Notes: generated by a model from the letters alone, not told the origin. 44,369 nucleotides of DNA from Hyphomicrobiales bacterium (GCA_021775555.1 JAJFHP010000062.1:1-44369), one strand, 5' to 3'. Positions 15,063 to 23,869 are shown, counted from the stretch's first letter. A program made the numbers and translations.

Positions 15063-16256
15063 ATGTATGATTTCGTGATCATCGGCGGAGGTATCCTCGG
15101 CCTTGCAACGGCTTACAGGCTTTTGCAGGAGCGCCCCGGCTCAAGCCTCGTTCTGATTGATAAAGAGCAGCGCCTGGCGCACCATCAGACAGGACACAAT
15201 TCAGGCGTGATCCACGCTGGAGTTTACTACACCCCCGGCAGCGTGAAGGCGAAACTGTGCAAGCAGGGTGCGGAACGTACGGTGCTTCTTTGCGAGGAGC
15301 ACGGCATCAAGTATGAACGCTGCGGCAAGCTTATCGTTGCGACAGACGCCGGGGAGGTATCACGCCTCAGGGGTCTTGAAGAACGCGTCATCGCCAACGG
15401 GCTGGACTATGAAAATATATCCTCTCAACAGTTACGCGAGATAGAGCCAAATGTGGCCGGCGAGGCGGCGATGCTCGTCCACGCCACCGGTATCGTGAAC
15501 TACACCGACATTTGTAACGCCATGGCCGGCGTGATCCGTGAAGCCGGTGGTGAAATACATCTTGGCACTGCGCTGACCGGCATCCGCGAGAGTGACACCG
15601 AGATCGTGATGGAGAGCGACAAGGGTGAATTCATTGCACGGACGCTCATCGTGTGCGCCGGGTTGCAGGGAGACAGGATAGCCATGATGGCGGGAATCGA
15701 TATCGATTTCCGCGTCCTGCCGTTTCGCGGTGAATATTACAAGATTGCAGCGGCGCGTGGAGAGCTGGTGAAGCATCTGATCTACCCTGTTCCGGATCCG
15801 AGCCTTCCCTTTCTCGGGGTGCATCTCACCCGGATGATCGATGGCTCCCTGACCGTGGGCCCGAACGCCATGTTGTCATTGGGTCGCGAAACCTATTCAA
15901 GCAATTTCCCGGTACCAGGTGATATGGCCGACATGATGTCCTTTCCGGGGTTTTACAAGCTGATGGCCCGTTTCGCGTCGGCCGGGCTGTATGAGATGCG
16001 TGGCTCCTTGTCGAAGCGGGTTTACCTGGAACGCTGCCGAAAATACTGCCCCTCGCTCAAACTCGAGGATCTGGAACCAATGGAAGCCGGCATACGCGCG
16101 CAGTCTGTCTCAAGTGATGGCGAGCTGGTCGACGATTTTCTGTTTTTGGAAACATCGCGCTCCCTTCATTGCTGTAACGCACCATCGCCGGCAGCCACCT
16201 CGGCCCTGCCGATCGCCGATGAGATCGTGTCGCGCGCGTTGAGAAAAGCGAATTAG
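15063..16256 (+). CDS. lhgO: L-2-hydroxyglutarate oxidase
   Basis: A 397-residue flavoenzyme of the DAO superfamily that oxidises L-2-hydroxyglutarate to 2-oxoglutarate, feeding electrons to the membrane quinone pool in E. coli LhgO. The FAD-binding motif VIIGGGILGLATAYRL is at the very N-terminus, followed by HQTGHNSGVIHAGVYYTPGS, diagnostic of LhgO/L2HGDH. The C-terminal PSPAATSALPIAD is also conserved. It is encoded directly after the AEC transporter. The usual csiD/gabDTP partners of enteric lhgO are absent, so here it may act as metabolite repair or carboxylate use. Confidence 0.9.
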   Translation: MYDFVIIGGGILGLATAYRLLQERPGSSLVLIDKEQRLAHHQTGHNSGVIHAGVYYTPGSVKAKLCKQGAERTVLLCEEHGIKYERCGKLIVATDAGEVSRLRGLEERVIANGLDYENISSQQLREIEPNVAGEAAMLVHATGIVNYTDICNAMAGVIREAGGEIHLGTALTGIRESDTEIVMESDKGEFIARTLIVCAGLQGDRIAMMAGIDIDFRVLPFRGEYYKIAAARGELVKHLIYPVPDPSLPFLGVHLTRMIDGSLTVGPNAMLSLGRETYSSNFPVPGDMADMMSFPGFYKLMARFASAGLYEMRGSLSKRVYLERCRKYCPSLKLEDLEPMEAGIRAQSVSSDGELVDDFLFLETSRSLHCCNAPSPAATSALPIADEIVSRALRKAN

Positions 16257-16403
16257 CGCGACCAGCTCGTTGAGTGGCCGCTATTCTGATAATCCGCCTG
16301 CAAGCAATAAATGTTGTGGTGAAACTGGCGCTGAAATACTATATATGGCACTGATTCTGACATGTGTTTTGAGTGGTCAAAGTGACACAAAGATCGGACC
16401 CGC

Positions 16404-17144
16404 ATGCAGGAAGCTATCTCACATAACAGGGTGTATGATTTTATATCAGCCGTGGATCGCACAGAGTCGATTGACGATGCATGGTCGCTCACAACCGGGT
16501 TCATGTATGAATTCGGGGCAAGCCAGGTGGGCATCAAGTCGAGGCTGAATTCTTCAAAGCCCTTGTTTCTTTGGACGGTGCCTCTGTGGGTCACCCAAAT
16601 GTATCTGGAGACTGTCTATCCTGAAAATGACCCGCGGCTGGAGCATTGCCGTACGGAAACAACACCATATTTCTATGGCCGGGAGTTCTGGCAAAAGAAT
16701 GAAGCCGTGCCGGCTCCCCGGCGGCAATATGATGAAGAAATAACCAGCGCTTCAATGCGCTCTCTGGTATCGATCCCGGTTCATGGCCGGTCTGTATGTT
16801 CTTCGGGTATTTTCGCGTTTGCCAGTGGCATAAAAAAGAATGAGTTCCGGAAAATGTACTCAGAGCACGGTGCCCAGATCCACCTGGCCGGATTGGCAGC
16901 CTTTAATCACATAAATCAATTATCACAAAAAAAGACGGCAGATACGGTCGGGATAACCTGCCGCGAACGTGAATGTCTGCTGTGGTTGAGCCGGGGCTTG
17001 CGCAACGATCAGATCGCCGAGCGTCTCGGCGTCAGGCGGGTGACCATTGAGTTCCATCTTGCCAATGCCAGGCACAAGCTTGATGCCGTGACTCGTGAGC
17101 AGGCTCTGGTCAGGGCGGTCCAGCTAAACATCATTGATCCCTGA
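16404..17144 (+). CDS. LuxR-type transcriptional regulator (orphan, autoinducer-binding-like domain)
   Basis: A 246-residue protein with an N-terminal autoinducer-binding-like domain (about 15-165) and a C-terminal GerE helix-turn-helix (about 178-240, TCRERECLLWLSRGLRNDQI then AERLGVRRVTIEFHLANARH). The Asp-Pro pair of the ligand pocket is present in PENDPRLEH and a Tyr stands nine residues before it. By my alignment the conserved Trp57 and Trp85 (TraR numbering) are Val and Tyr, and the Gly before SIPVHG is missing. No luxI-like synthase is in the window. It is therefore a LuxR solo that may sense something other than a standard acyl-homoserine lactone. A lux-box-like palindrome lies 106 bases after its stop. 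Confidence 0.85.
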   Translation: MQEAISHNRVYDFISAVDRTESIDDAWSLTTGFMYEFGASQVGIKSRLNSSKPLFLWTVPLWVTQMYLETVYPENDPRLEHCRTETTPYFYGREFWQKNEAVPAPRRQYDEEITSASMRSLVSIPVHGRSVCSSGIFAFASGIKKNEFRKMYSEHGAQIHLAGLAAFNHINQLSQKKTADTVGITCRERECLLWLSRGLRNDQIAERLGVRRVTIEFHLANARHKLDAVTREQALVRAVQLNIIDP

Positions 17145-17250
17145 GATCTCATTTTCTTGATCAATTGCCTGGCGGGAACCCAATTCCCCCCGGCGGTTTA
17201 TTTCAACCTTTCACACTGTCCCAAACAGGCCCTGAGGGACCTCCATATAC

Positions 17251-17266
17251 CTATGGATATCCATAG
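17251..17266. promoter_or_regulatory. lux-box-like perfect palindrome CTATGGATATCCATAG
   Basis: A 16-base perfect palindrome of the form CT-N12-AG, the general pattern of LuxR-family binding sites. It lies between the LuxR solo and the following small ORF, 66 bases upstream of ATG 17333. That distance suits a LuxR-type activator bound next to the -35 region. Binding is inferred from form and position. Confidence 0.55.
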
Positions 17267-17332
17267 CTTGTAAAAATTAAAATCAGTATGCAATTTGCTC
17301 CATGTTCCCGATATCGAACCGATTCTGACCAA

Positions 17333-17557
17333 ATGCTGAACCCGCCAATAGAAATCGCATCATACCAACCTGCGGCACTTTCCGTTGAGGAACAACAGGC
17401 AAAGCTCGATGTTGCCCTGGAAATCCACCAGCAGGTACGCACGTTGTTAAAACGGGCGAAATCTGAAGATTTTACGATGATCGTGTATCTGCTGCATATG
17501 ATTGAAAAAGAATCCTCCGATATTGTCGAAGAAAATCTGAGGGATGCGATTCCATAG
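17333..17557 (+). CDS. Small acidic helical protein of unknown function
   Basis: A 74-residue protein, MLNPPIEIASYQPAALSVEE onward, rich in Glu, Asp, Leu and Ile and probably mostly alpha-helical, ending ENLRDAIP. No signal peptide, membrane segment or known family is visible. An earlier in-frame ATG at 17288 would add 15 residues, but that start lies only 21 bases from the lux-box-like palindrome, which favours 17333. No strong ribosome site precedes either start. It is the first gene downstream of the LuxR solo and may be its target. A non-coding frame cannot be excluded. Confidence 0.5.
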   Translation: MLNPPIEIASYQPAALSVEEQQAKLDVALEIHQQVRTLLKRAKSEDFTMIVYLLHMIEKESSDIVEENLRDAIP

Positions 17558-17694
17558 GTCTAGCTTCGAAGTGAACTCAGAAGAAATGCCATGGCGCCCG
17601 GCCGCCTGGTCCGCGGCTATCCAAACAATTCCCAACTTGTTACGCTCCCCAAACAGCCAGATTCAAATATGGGTCTAAAACGGGAGCAAACGGC

Positions 17695-18534
17695 ATGTCT
17701 GAATGTTGGAGTTTGGTAAGGAGCCTGAAGTGGAAAGCTTTTGTTCCTTTGGCTTCATTCTTTCTGATCAATTGCACGTTGACACTCATTGCAGTGCCAC
17801 ATGCCGTGTGGGCTGGAAACGCCAGCAAGATCGCCTGTGCCAAGGCGGGCCCGCAGGCGCCGCGGGACATCACCAGTCTCACGGGTTCAAACGCCACTGC
17901 CTTCGCCAAGGCGCCGCCTGCCGGCAAAATGAACCTGTGCGATATTCACTTTCACAAATTCGCCGAGCACAGGGCGAGCGGCTACACGCAGCTTGCCGGC
18001 AAGGGTGATCACAAGGGCTATGTCTGCAATGGCCATGCTCCAAAAGCGGGCAGCCGTGCGATGGGCGGTCATGGCCCCTCAACAGGCTGCGGCGGGATTG
18101 AGAGTGGCGATACGGTGGAGGTGCACTGGGTGTTCACCACTTGTGATGTCAAACCCGGCCCTACTCTGGGGAGCTGTTTCTCCGACACCTGCAAAGCTCC
18201 ACAGCTGCGCGTCGAAGCCCGGGTTTTTTATCTGAGCGACAAGAAATCAGCAGGTAATTTCAGCAGCTTTTCGGACTATTCATCCGGACTTGTTTCCGTG
18301 CCCAAACCCAAGAGCGCCGTGGAGTATTCAGGCTCTACCACGGGTTCAGGCTATAATGATGGAACCTGCTCGCCGTTCAAGGTGACATGGAACGTCTCTT
18401 CGGCCTGCACCCCGCTCCAGATCGCCAGCATCAACAACTGGTGTGGCAAGGATAAAAATGCGTTCAAGGAAGATCACGCCCATGGGGTGCGGCTGCTTGT
18501 GAAAGACATAAAGCTATTGTCCCCCATCAAGTGA
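17695..18534 (+). CDS. Secreted delta-class carbonic anhydrase-like protein
   Basis: A 279-residue exported protein with a signal peptide (hydrophobic 15-38, cleavage after VWA near residue 40) and many cysteines. NLCDIHFHKFAEHRASGY (80-97) gives His85, His87 and a Glu91-His92 pair, and VEVHWVFTTC (141-150) gives His144. This order (HxH, EH, then a further His on a strand) parallels the zinc-ligand layout of alpha-class enzymes and matches delta-class carbonic anhydrases, first described from diatoms and also found in bacteria. Likely role: periplasmic or extracellular CO2/bicarbonate conversion with zinc or a substitute metal. GGGAG precedes ATG 17695. It lies downstream of the LuxR solo and palindrome on the same strand, with 137 bases after the small ORF. 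The class assignment is from memory of motifs. Confidence 0.72.
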   Translation: MSECWSLVRSLKWKAFVPLASFFLINCTLTLIAVPHAVWAGNASKIACAKAGPQAPRDITSLTGSNATAFAKAPPAGKMNLCDIHFHKFAEHRASGYTQLAGKGDHKGYVCNGHAPKAGSRAMGGHGPSTGCGGIESGDTVEVHWVFTTCDVKPGPTLGSCFSDTCKAPQLRVEARVFYLSDKKSAGNFSSFSDYSSGLVSVPKPKSAVEYSGSTTGSGYNDGTCSPFKVTWNVSSACTPLQIASINNWCGKDKNAFKEDHAHGVRLLVKDIKLLSPIK

Positions 18535-18585
18535 GGGGGTGGAGCAGTTTGGTTGAGTGGAAATGCGATCAGATTAAATGAATTT

Positions 18586-18621
18586 GCCAACCACGGTGCG
18601 GGGGGATGCACCACGGTTGGC
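18586..18621. terminator. Hairpin between convergent genes, terminator-like
   Basis: GCCAACC-ac-GGTGC pairs with GCACC-ac-GGTTGGC around a G-rich loop, giving a 12-pair stem with one symmetric internal mismatch. It lies between the delta-CA-like gene (+) and the Gly/Tyr-rich secreted protein (-). Neither side has a clear T-run, so it is a weak intrinsic terminator at best. Confidence 0.4.
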
Positions 18622-18654
18622 AGTTCTGGGAGGGTGAGCCCTCTCCGATAGTTC

Positions 18655-19170
18655 CTAGTAATATCCGCGTGGTCCGTAGCCACCATACCCACCCTTGGGC
18701 TTGGCTTTGAGGATCTGGCCGGTGCAGCGGTCGATCTTGAGACGGTAGGGCATGCCGTGCCTGTTCGAGTGAATAACGGCGATCCCGGAGGTGAGTTTCT
18801 TGATCCGGAACCCCTGCCAGCCCTGATGACGCAGCATGCGGCGAATTTCTCGCGGATACATGCAATAACCATGTGCCCGGCCTCTTTGGACATTATTTTG
18901 GCCCCGATAGGGATTATTGTTCCCGTAGCCCCGCCCGTAACCGGGGTAGTTTCCATATCCCTTCTGATAGGGATTGTATCCCTGACCGCCATATCCGTAG
19001 CCTTTGCTTCCATGCTTGGAATGGTGCTTGGGACCTGGCCCGCTGATATGGATAAATCCGTCCGGCCCTCCGATGGTGAGGCCCAGTTTCAAGTCCTTGG
19101 CCGAGGCGTCCGGCAGACCTGTCAGGGTTGTGGCGAGCAGCGCTCCGGCGGCGATGAGTGCGGTTTTCAT
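18655..19170 (-). CDS. Secreted Gly/Tyr-rich protein with C-terminal PepSY-like segment
   Basis: A 171-residue protein with a signal peptide (MKTALIAAGALLATTLTGLP, cleavage after ASA near residue 24). Residues about 45-90 are low-complexity, rich in Gly, Tyr, Asn and Lys (GYGYGGQGYNPYQKGYGNYP). Residues about 100-150 (EIRRMLRHQGWQGFRIKKL ... YRLKIDRCTGQIL) resemble PepSY-type domains, which often act as peptidase inhibitors or envelope interaction modules. A GGGAGAAGAGAT ribosome site precedes the start. A sticky envelope or surface protein is possible, but no function is established. Confidence 0.7.
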   Translation of the reverse strand: MKTALIAAGALLATTLTGLPDASAKDLKLGLTIGGPDGFIHISGPGPKHHSKHGSKGYGYGGQGYNPYQKGYGNYPGYGRGYGNNNPYRGQNNVQRGRAHGYCMYPREIRRMLRHQGWQGFRIKKLTSGIAVIHSNRHGMPYRLKIDRCTGQILKAKPKGGYGGYGPRGYY

Positions 19171-19365
19171 ATCTCTTCTCCCAGTGTTTGAGTGCAGTCA
19201 AAATCAAATTCTGAAAAGGAGATTGCCTGAGGCACGCTGAACGGATTTGGAATAGGCCGTTCATCTGTCATTCATGTTACGAGGTCTGCATGATCGCGAA
19301 TTTCCGGGGCGGCCCGCCGGACTCAATGTTCCGGGTAACCTATGCTGCAATGCTATGCAGTTGAG

Positions 19366-20202
19366 TTAAGTGATGCTGTCGTTTTCCAATGCCTTTGCGA
19401 ACCGGCTCAGGATGTCCTTTTTCCATTCATACTGCTCTGGTGAATAATAGCCTTTGGTATTTTCCAAATGACTGAGCATCTTTTCGGTCATGTCGCTGTA
19501 ACTGAAATTCTGCTCTGCATAGGGATTGCGAAAAGCAGGGTCATCAGGCGAGCGAATGCCGACGGGATTTCCGGCGGTGTCATATGTGATGTTTGCCTGA
19601 ACATGAACCACCAGGAACAGACCCTGAGCGAGCAAGCGGTCTTTTTCCGGCAAACCATCCATGGCCTCTTTCCAGGCATCCTTTACGTCCTGTGGCGCAT
19701 TGGGAGGTGGAAACCGGAACATCTTTGATCCATTTGCTGAACCAATCAGGCCATCATTGTTCAGGTCTACCTGGCGGCTGTCGGGCACGATGAAATTGAT
19801 CGCTTCTTCCTTGTTCATGCCCTCAACATCGACCCGCATGCCAGCTGGAAATGAATGCACCTTTTTCAACAGGTCAAGGCCATCACTCGACAAATTCCGG
19901 AGAAAATCCAGCGGGTTTCCTCCTGCTTTCTGAATTGCTGTGTATTCAGAGAGCAAGCGTTCATAGTCGGCGCGCTCCTCGACCGAGACTTCACGATTCT
20001 GAAGCAGCATCAAATCGCGTGGATTGACAAGCGGTCTGGGCTTAATCTGAGCTGCGGGTGCATGTTCAGGCGGTGAATTGGGGGTGGTGCGAGATGATGT
20101 CTCGTCACGCAATTCATTGGCAATGGATTGCTTTGGCTGCGCGCTTTCAAGAAGGCTGATCTTCTGAAATGCCTGCAAGGCCTGGGTGGAACCAAGATGC
20201 AT
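19366..20202 (-). CDS. Uncharacterised protein with an EF-hand-like segment
   Basis: A 278-residue soluble protein without signal peptide or membrane helices. The N-terminal 60 residues are Pro/Ser/Gln-rich and probably disordered. The rest is helical and polar. VDLNNDGLIGSANG (about 157-170) resembles a calcium-binding EF-hand loop (DxNxDGxI). VSVEERADYERLLSEYTAIQ and LENTKGYYSPEQYEW are other distinctive stretches. I recognise no family. The start at 20202 has a GGAG about 12 bases upstream. It lies alone between the Gly/Tyr-rich protein and the chemoreceptor, both also on the minus strand. Confidence 0.65.
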   Translation of the reverse strand: MHLGSTQALQAFQKISLLESAQPKQSIANELRDETSSRTTPNSPPEHAPAAQIKPRPLVNPRDLMLLQNREVSVEERADYERLLSEYTAIQKAGGNPLDFLRNLSSDGLDLLKKVHSFPAGMRVDVEGMNKEEAINFIVPDSRQVDLNNDGLIGSANGSKMFRFPPPNAPQDVKDAWKEAMDGLPEKDRLLAQGLFLVVHVQANITYDTAGNPVGIRSPDDPAFRNPYAEQNFSYSDMTEKMLSHLENTKGYYSPEQYEWKKDILSRFAKALENDSIT

Positions 20203-20634
20203 GGACTTAGAACTCCGCTACTCTGTACTACTGCGAATACTTAGCCCGATTGCCAGATTTTCTGAAGTACTTCAATCGGGTTCAGATAAAGCACTGCACA
20301 ATTCGTGCCGTGTGGCCGTAGCGGAATTTGGATAAATTCATCAATGACTTAAAATTTTCGGAGTTAAGAGAACAGCTTTTGAACCCGGAAAAAAATGCCC
20401 ATTTCAGGGAGCTTTTTTCACAAGTAGATATCTCCGAAAGCGCCTTGCAAACATACGGTTCGCGGCCTTCAAGTTGAGTGAGGCGCTATCGAACGGGATG
20501 AAGGGTTCGAGTAACTCTTACAGTACGGTTCAAACGCTTCGCGCCCGCACAGCAAATGCTGGCGGGCGGGGTATAAATATTACTTCAGTTTGATCGCGAT
20601 CCAGTTTCGTAAAGGTTGAACCAGTCCTGATCCG
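20203..20634. other. Gene-free interval with structured leader
   Basis: No supportable coding frame is present in these 432 bases. They hold the upstream region of the minus-strand gene that starts at 20202 and the downstream region of the chemoreceptor gene. Next to the start there is CCCGATTG/CAATCGGG (20245-20252 with 20273-20280), enclosing CAGA/TCTG and the palindrome GAAGTACTTC. A second, GC-rich hairpin lies at 20542-20568. Confidence 0.6.
20542..20568 (-). terminator. GC-rich hairpin downstream of the chemoreceptor gene
   Basis: CGCCCGC pairs with GCGGGCG and CAGC with GCTG across one bulged base, with an AAAT loop. It begins 67 bases beyond the mcp stop. There is no T-run on the minus strand after it, so it may be an RNA-stabilising end or a factor-dependent terminator. 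Confidence 0.35.
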
Positions 20635-22404
20635 TCAGGCCGCCTTAATGCCGTCTAGGAAGTCATTGACCTTAGTGCTCAGTGTCTCGGATCGTGACAT
20701 CAGGTCCTTGGCGGCTTGTTGAACTTCATCCGCAACCCGGCCCGTATCCTCGGTCGCGACCTTGACCTCGCCCATGGCGGTCATGGTCTCCTGGGTGCCC
20801 ATGGATACCTGCTGGACATTCTGGGCAATTTCACCGGTCGCTGCAGTTTGCTCCTCGACGGCCGCAGAAATCGCAGTGGCGATTTCATCCATCCTGGAAA
20901 TGGTTGAGCCAATATTTCCGATAGCAGCCACGGCATTCGACGTGCCGGACTGAATGGACTCGATCTGCTCTGAAATCGTTTCGGTCGCCTTCGCGGTCTG
21001 GCTTGCCAGTTCCTTGACTTCAGATGCAACAACGGCAAAGCCCTTACCTGCTTCACCGGCCCGTGCGGCCTCGATGGTGGCATTCAGGGCAAGGAGATTT
21101 GTTTGCTCGGCAATCTCGGAGATCATCTGAACGACTTCGCCGATTTCCCTGGCTGCTCCCTCAAGAGTCTGAACGGACTCGTTGGTGTTGGCTGCCTGTT
21201 CAACAGCTTCCTTGGCAATAGTTGCGGACTGTTGAACCTGCGTGGCAATTTCACGAATTGAGCTGTCCATCTCCTCGGTAGCGGATGCAACCGTCTGGAC
21301 ATTTTCAGTTGCCTGCTCGGTGGAGCTGGCTACGATGGTCGACTTCTGATTGGTTTCCTCTGCGGCCGCAGCCATTGTATTTGCGCTTTCTTCAAGGCCG
21401 GTTGCAGACTTGCTCACCGCCTCAAGGACCTCTTTGGAAGATGCATCAAATTCCTTGGTCAGCTTATCAAGAGTTTCCGCTCGGCGTTGCTTGGCCGCAT
21501 CCTCCTGTTTCTGACGTTCAGCGAGTTCCTGCGCTTCGATGGTGACTTTTCGCAACGCCTCATAGGCCTGGGCCGTCTTTCCGATTTCGTCTTTGGTCGT
21601 GATGGAGACCTCACGAGAGGTGTCGCCATTTGCCAGATCACCAAGCGCACCCACGACCCGTGACAGCGGGCCGCCGATGCCGCGCACGATGAAGAAACAA
21701 AGCGGCAGGGAGAGTACAAGCGATGCTGCCACCATGATGATACCCATCAGAAGCGCATTCTCTTCATGCTGCTCTACCGTCTTGATGGACTTCTCCGTAA
21801 AGCCTTCAATTTCGAGAAGAAGACCTTCGATTTCCTTGTCGAGAGCGTCTTCTTCCTTCTCGATCTTGTGAGCAACCTCTTCGATAGCATGGGCATCCAT
21901 TGTACCGGACTTGGCGCCTTCGAAGACTTCGTGGACGTGAGTTTCAAAAACTTTATGTCCCTCTTCGTAGTGCTTGAAGCCCTTCAGGATTTTTGAGTAT
22001 TCCTCTTTCACGGCGGGGTTGGAAGTGTGCTCGATAACCGAACTGGCCAGCTCTTCCGCTTGCTTGATTTCCTTGCCCAGCTTCTCACTCAGCTCGTTGA
22101 AATGTTTCTCGACCTTCGCCAGATATTCTTTTGCTTTTGGCTCGGTTTTCAACTGCTCTGCGAAACGGACACCGCGCTCGAACTCGATCACCTGCTCCAA
22201 CTGATGAATCGTGATCTTGGTCGTGAGTTCGGTCAGGGGCATATGTTCCGCCGACACTTCATGAATTTCGGCTTTGATAACGTTCAGCTGGAACAGGATC
22301 GTGGCTGCGACAATCACATTGGCAATGATCAGAAATCCCACAAGACCCCAGATCTTGTGTGCCACGCGCAGGTTTGAAAATTTGGAAAACAGCGGCAATT
22401 TCAT
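20635..22404 (-). CDS. Methyl-accepting chemotaxis protein
   Basis: A transmembrane chemoreceptor of 589 residues. TM1 is at about 15-37, followed by an all-helical periplasmic ligand domain of about 190 residues (four-helix-bundle type, very Glu/Lys-rich). TM2 is [20 protein letters not shown] (about 230-250), then HAMP ([20 protein letters not shown]), then the signalling coiled coil with tip [19 protein letters not shown] near 430-450. The ATG at 22404 is preceded by GGAG and gives TM1 a normal position. An upstream in-frame ATG at 22509 would add 35 residues with no sense. No che genes are nearby. The ligand is unknown. Confidence 0.93.
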   Translation of the reverse strand: MKLPLFSKFSNLRVAHKIWGLVGFLIIANVIVAATILFQLNVIKAEIHEVSAEHMPLTELTTKITIHQLEQVIEFERGVRFAEQLKTEPKAKEYLAKVEKHFNELSEKLGKEIKQAEELASSVIEHTSNPAVKEEYSKILKGFKHYEEGHKVFETHVHEVFEGAKSGTMDAHAIEEVAHKIEKEEDALDKEIEGLLLEIEGFTEKSIKTVEQHEENALLMGIIMVAASLVLSLPLCFFIVRGIGGPLSRVVGALGDLANGDTSREVSITTKDEIGKTAQAYEALRKVTIEAQELAERQKQEDAAKQRRAETLDKLTKEFDASSKEVLEAVSKSATGLEESANTMAAAAEETNQKSTIVASSTEQATENVQTVASATEEMDSSIREIATQVQQSATIAKEAVEQAANTNESVQTLEGAAREIGEVVQMISEIAEQTNLLALNATIEAARAGEAGKGFAVVASEVKELASQTAKATETISEQIESIQSGTSNAVAAIGNIGSTISRMDEIATAISAAVEEQTAATGEIAQNVQQVSMGTQETMTAMGEVKVATEDTGRVADEVQQAAKDLMSRSETLSTKVNDFLDGIKAA

Positions 22405-22624
22405 TTTTTGTTTTCTCCAGTCCAAGAGCAAAGATGCTTGCCCCAAATGCGGGCATAGTAGTTTGGTTGCTACCTGTGGCTGTGGAGATTGACGCTTTTT
22501 TCTAAACAATCTGTTGAGACTATTGTTTCAAAAAATTAACTTTTTTTTAGGGATTAACCAGAGCATTTTTTCGAACGGACGGAGAAAATTCAATCAGCCC
22601 TAGATTGAAGAAATAAAACCAAAT

Positions 22625-23869
22625 CTACCGAGATAAAATTTTTGCCTGAGATTCAACGCCGATATGACCCGAAAGAGCTTCGAACAGATCGGCGGCGTTG
22701 ATGGGTTTGGACACGTAACCGTCCATACCTGCGGCCAGGTAGGATTCCCTGTCGCCCTTCATGGCATTAGCCGTCAGAGCGATGATCGGCATCTTGGCGA
22801 CAGGACCTTTGAGCGCGCGGATATGCTTGGTGGCTTCCATCCCGTCCATGACCGGCATCATGATGTCCATCAGCACCACATCGAAATTGCCTTCCTGCAC
22901 CATTGTCACCGCCTCCTGGCCGTTGACGGCGATCTCGTGGGTCAGGCCGAACTGATCGAGGTAAGCCGCAATGAGCATCTGGTTGATGTCATTGTCCTCG
23001 ACAATGAGCATATGTCCTGTGAGGGGGGCCATGGGGGCAGTTGCAGCGATCGGGGCGTCGTTTGAGGGTGTTGCCTTGGCTAGCTCTCTTACCCGAACGG
23101 TGAACCAGAACATGGAGCCTTCATTGGGTGTGCTTTCGCACCCCAATTCGCCACCCATCAGTTTTGCCAGATGGCCTGCAATCGAGAGACCCAGCCCCGT
23201 GCCGCCATATTTTATGGCCACCGAACTGTCGGCCTGGGCATAGGGTTCAAACAGACGCGTTATCTGCTGCGTAGTGAGGCCGATGCCCGTGTCGGCGATT
23301 TCGAACCGCAGGACGATTTCATCGCCGTCTTGGCCGTAGCCCGCGCGGATCCGCACCGAGCCTGCTTCTGTGAACTTCAGCGCGTTGTCGATGAGATTAT
23401 TGAGGATTTGGCGGATACGGACCGGGTCGCCGCTCAAATTCGGCGGGCACCCTTCAGCAATATCGAGACTGGAGGCGAGCCCCTTGTCATTGGCCCGCGC
23501 CTCAAGTTCTGCGCCAACGCTTTTCATCATCTCGGAGAAGTCGAAATTGACCGTTTCGAGTTCAAAACGACCCGCTTCCAGTTTGGAAAAATCGAGGATT
23601 TCGTTGAGCACGGTGAGCAGGGCGCGGCCTGATTGCTCCAGGGTTTCCGCATAGTGCCGCTGGCGGTCATCCAGCCCGGTGCCCAGCAGCAAATCCGCCA
23701 TGGAAATGATAGCGCCGAGCGGCGTACGCACTTCATGGCTGACCGTGGCGAGCAGCTCCGACTTGGCCTTGTCGGCGGCGAGCGCCTTGGCGAGTGCCTC
23801 TTCAAGGTTTTTCAGTCTGGTAACGGTATCGTCTGATGTGGGTGGGGACTGGGTCATTTTGCCGGCCAT
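22625..23869 (-). CDS. Hybrid histidine kinase/response regulator, soluble
   Basis: A 414-residue cytoplasmic hybrid kinase. A short N-terminal coiled coil (12-35) leads to HisKA with phospho-acceptor His45 in TVSHEVRTPLGAI. HATPase_c follows, with N-box LNNLIDNALKFT (156-167), G1 DTGIGL and G2 YGGTGLGLSI. The C-terminal receiver (287-405) has Asp335 in LMDIMMPVMDG, the EDNDINQ acidic pair at 291-292 and the SKP lysine near the end. There is no sensor domain, so input must come through a partner or the coiled coil. Output beyond its own receiver needs a phosphotransfer protein not present here. It is adjacent to the chemoreceptor on the same strand, with 220 bases between. Confidence 0.92.
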   Translation of the reverse strand: MAGKMTQSPPTSDDTVTRLKNLEEALAKALAADKAKSELLATVSHEVRTPLGAIISMADLLLGTGLDDRQRHYAETLEQSGRALLTVLNEILDFSKLEAGRFELETVNFDFSEMMKSVGAELEARANDKGLASSLDIAEGCPPNLSGDPVRIRQILNNLIDNALKFTEAGSVRIRAGYGQDGDEIVLRFEIADTGIGLTTQQITRLFEPYAQADSSVAIKYGGTGLGLSIAGHLAKLMGGELGCESTPNEGSMFWFTVRVRELAKATPSNDAPIAATAPMAPLTGHMLIVEDNDINQMLIAAYLDQFGLTHEIAVNGQEAVTMVQEGNFDVVLMDIMMPVMDGMEATKHIRALKGPVAKMPIIALTANAMKGDRESYLAAGMDGYVSKPINAADLFEALSGHIGVESQAKILSR

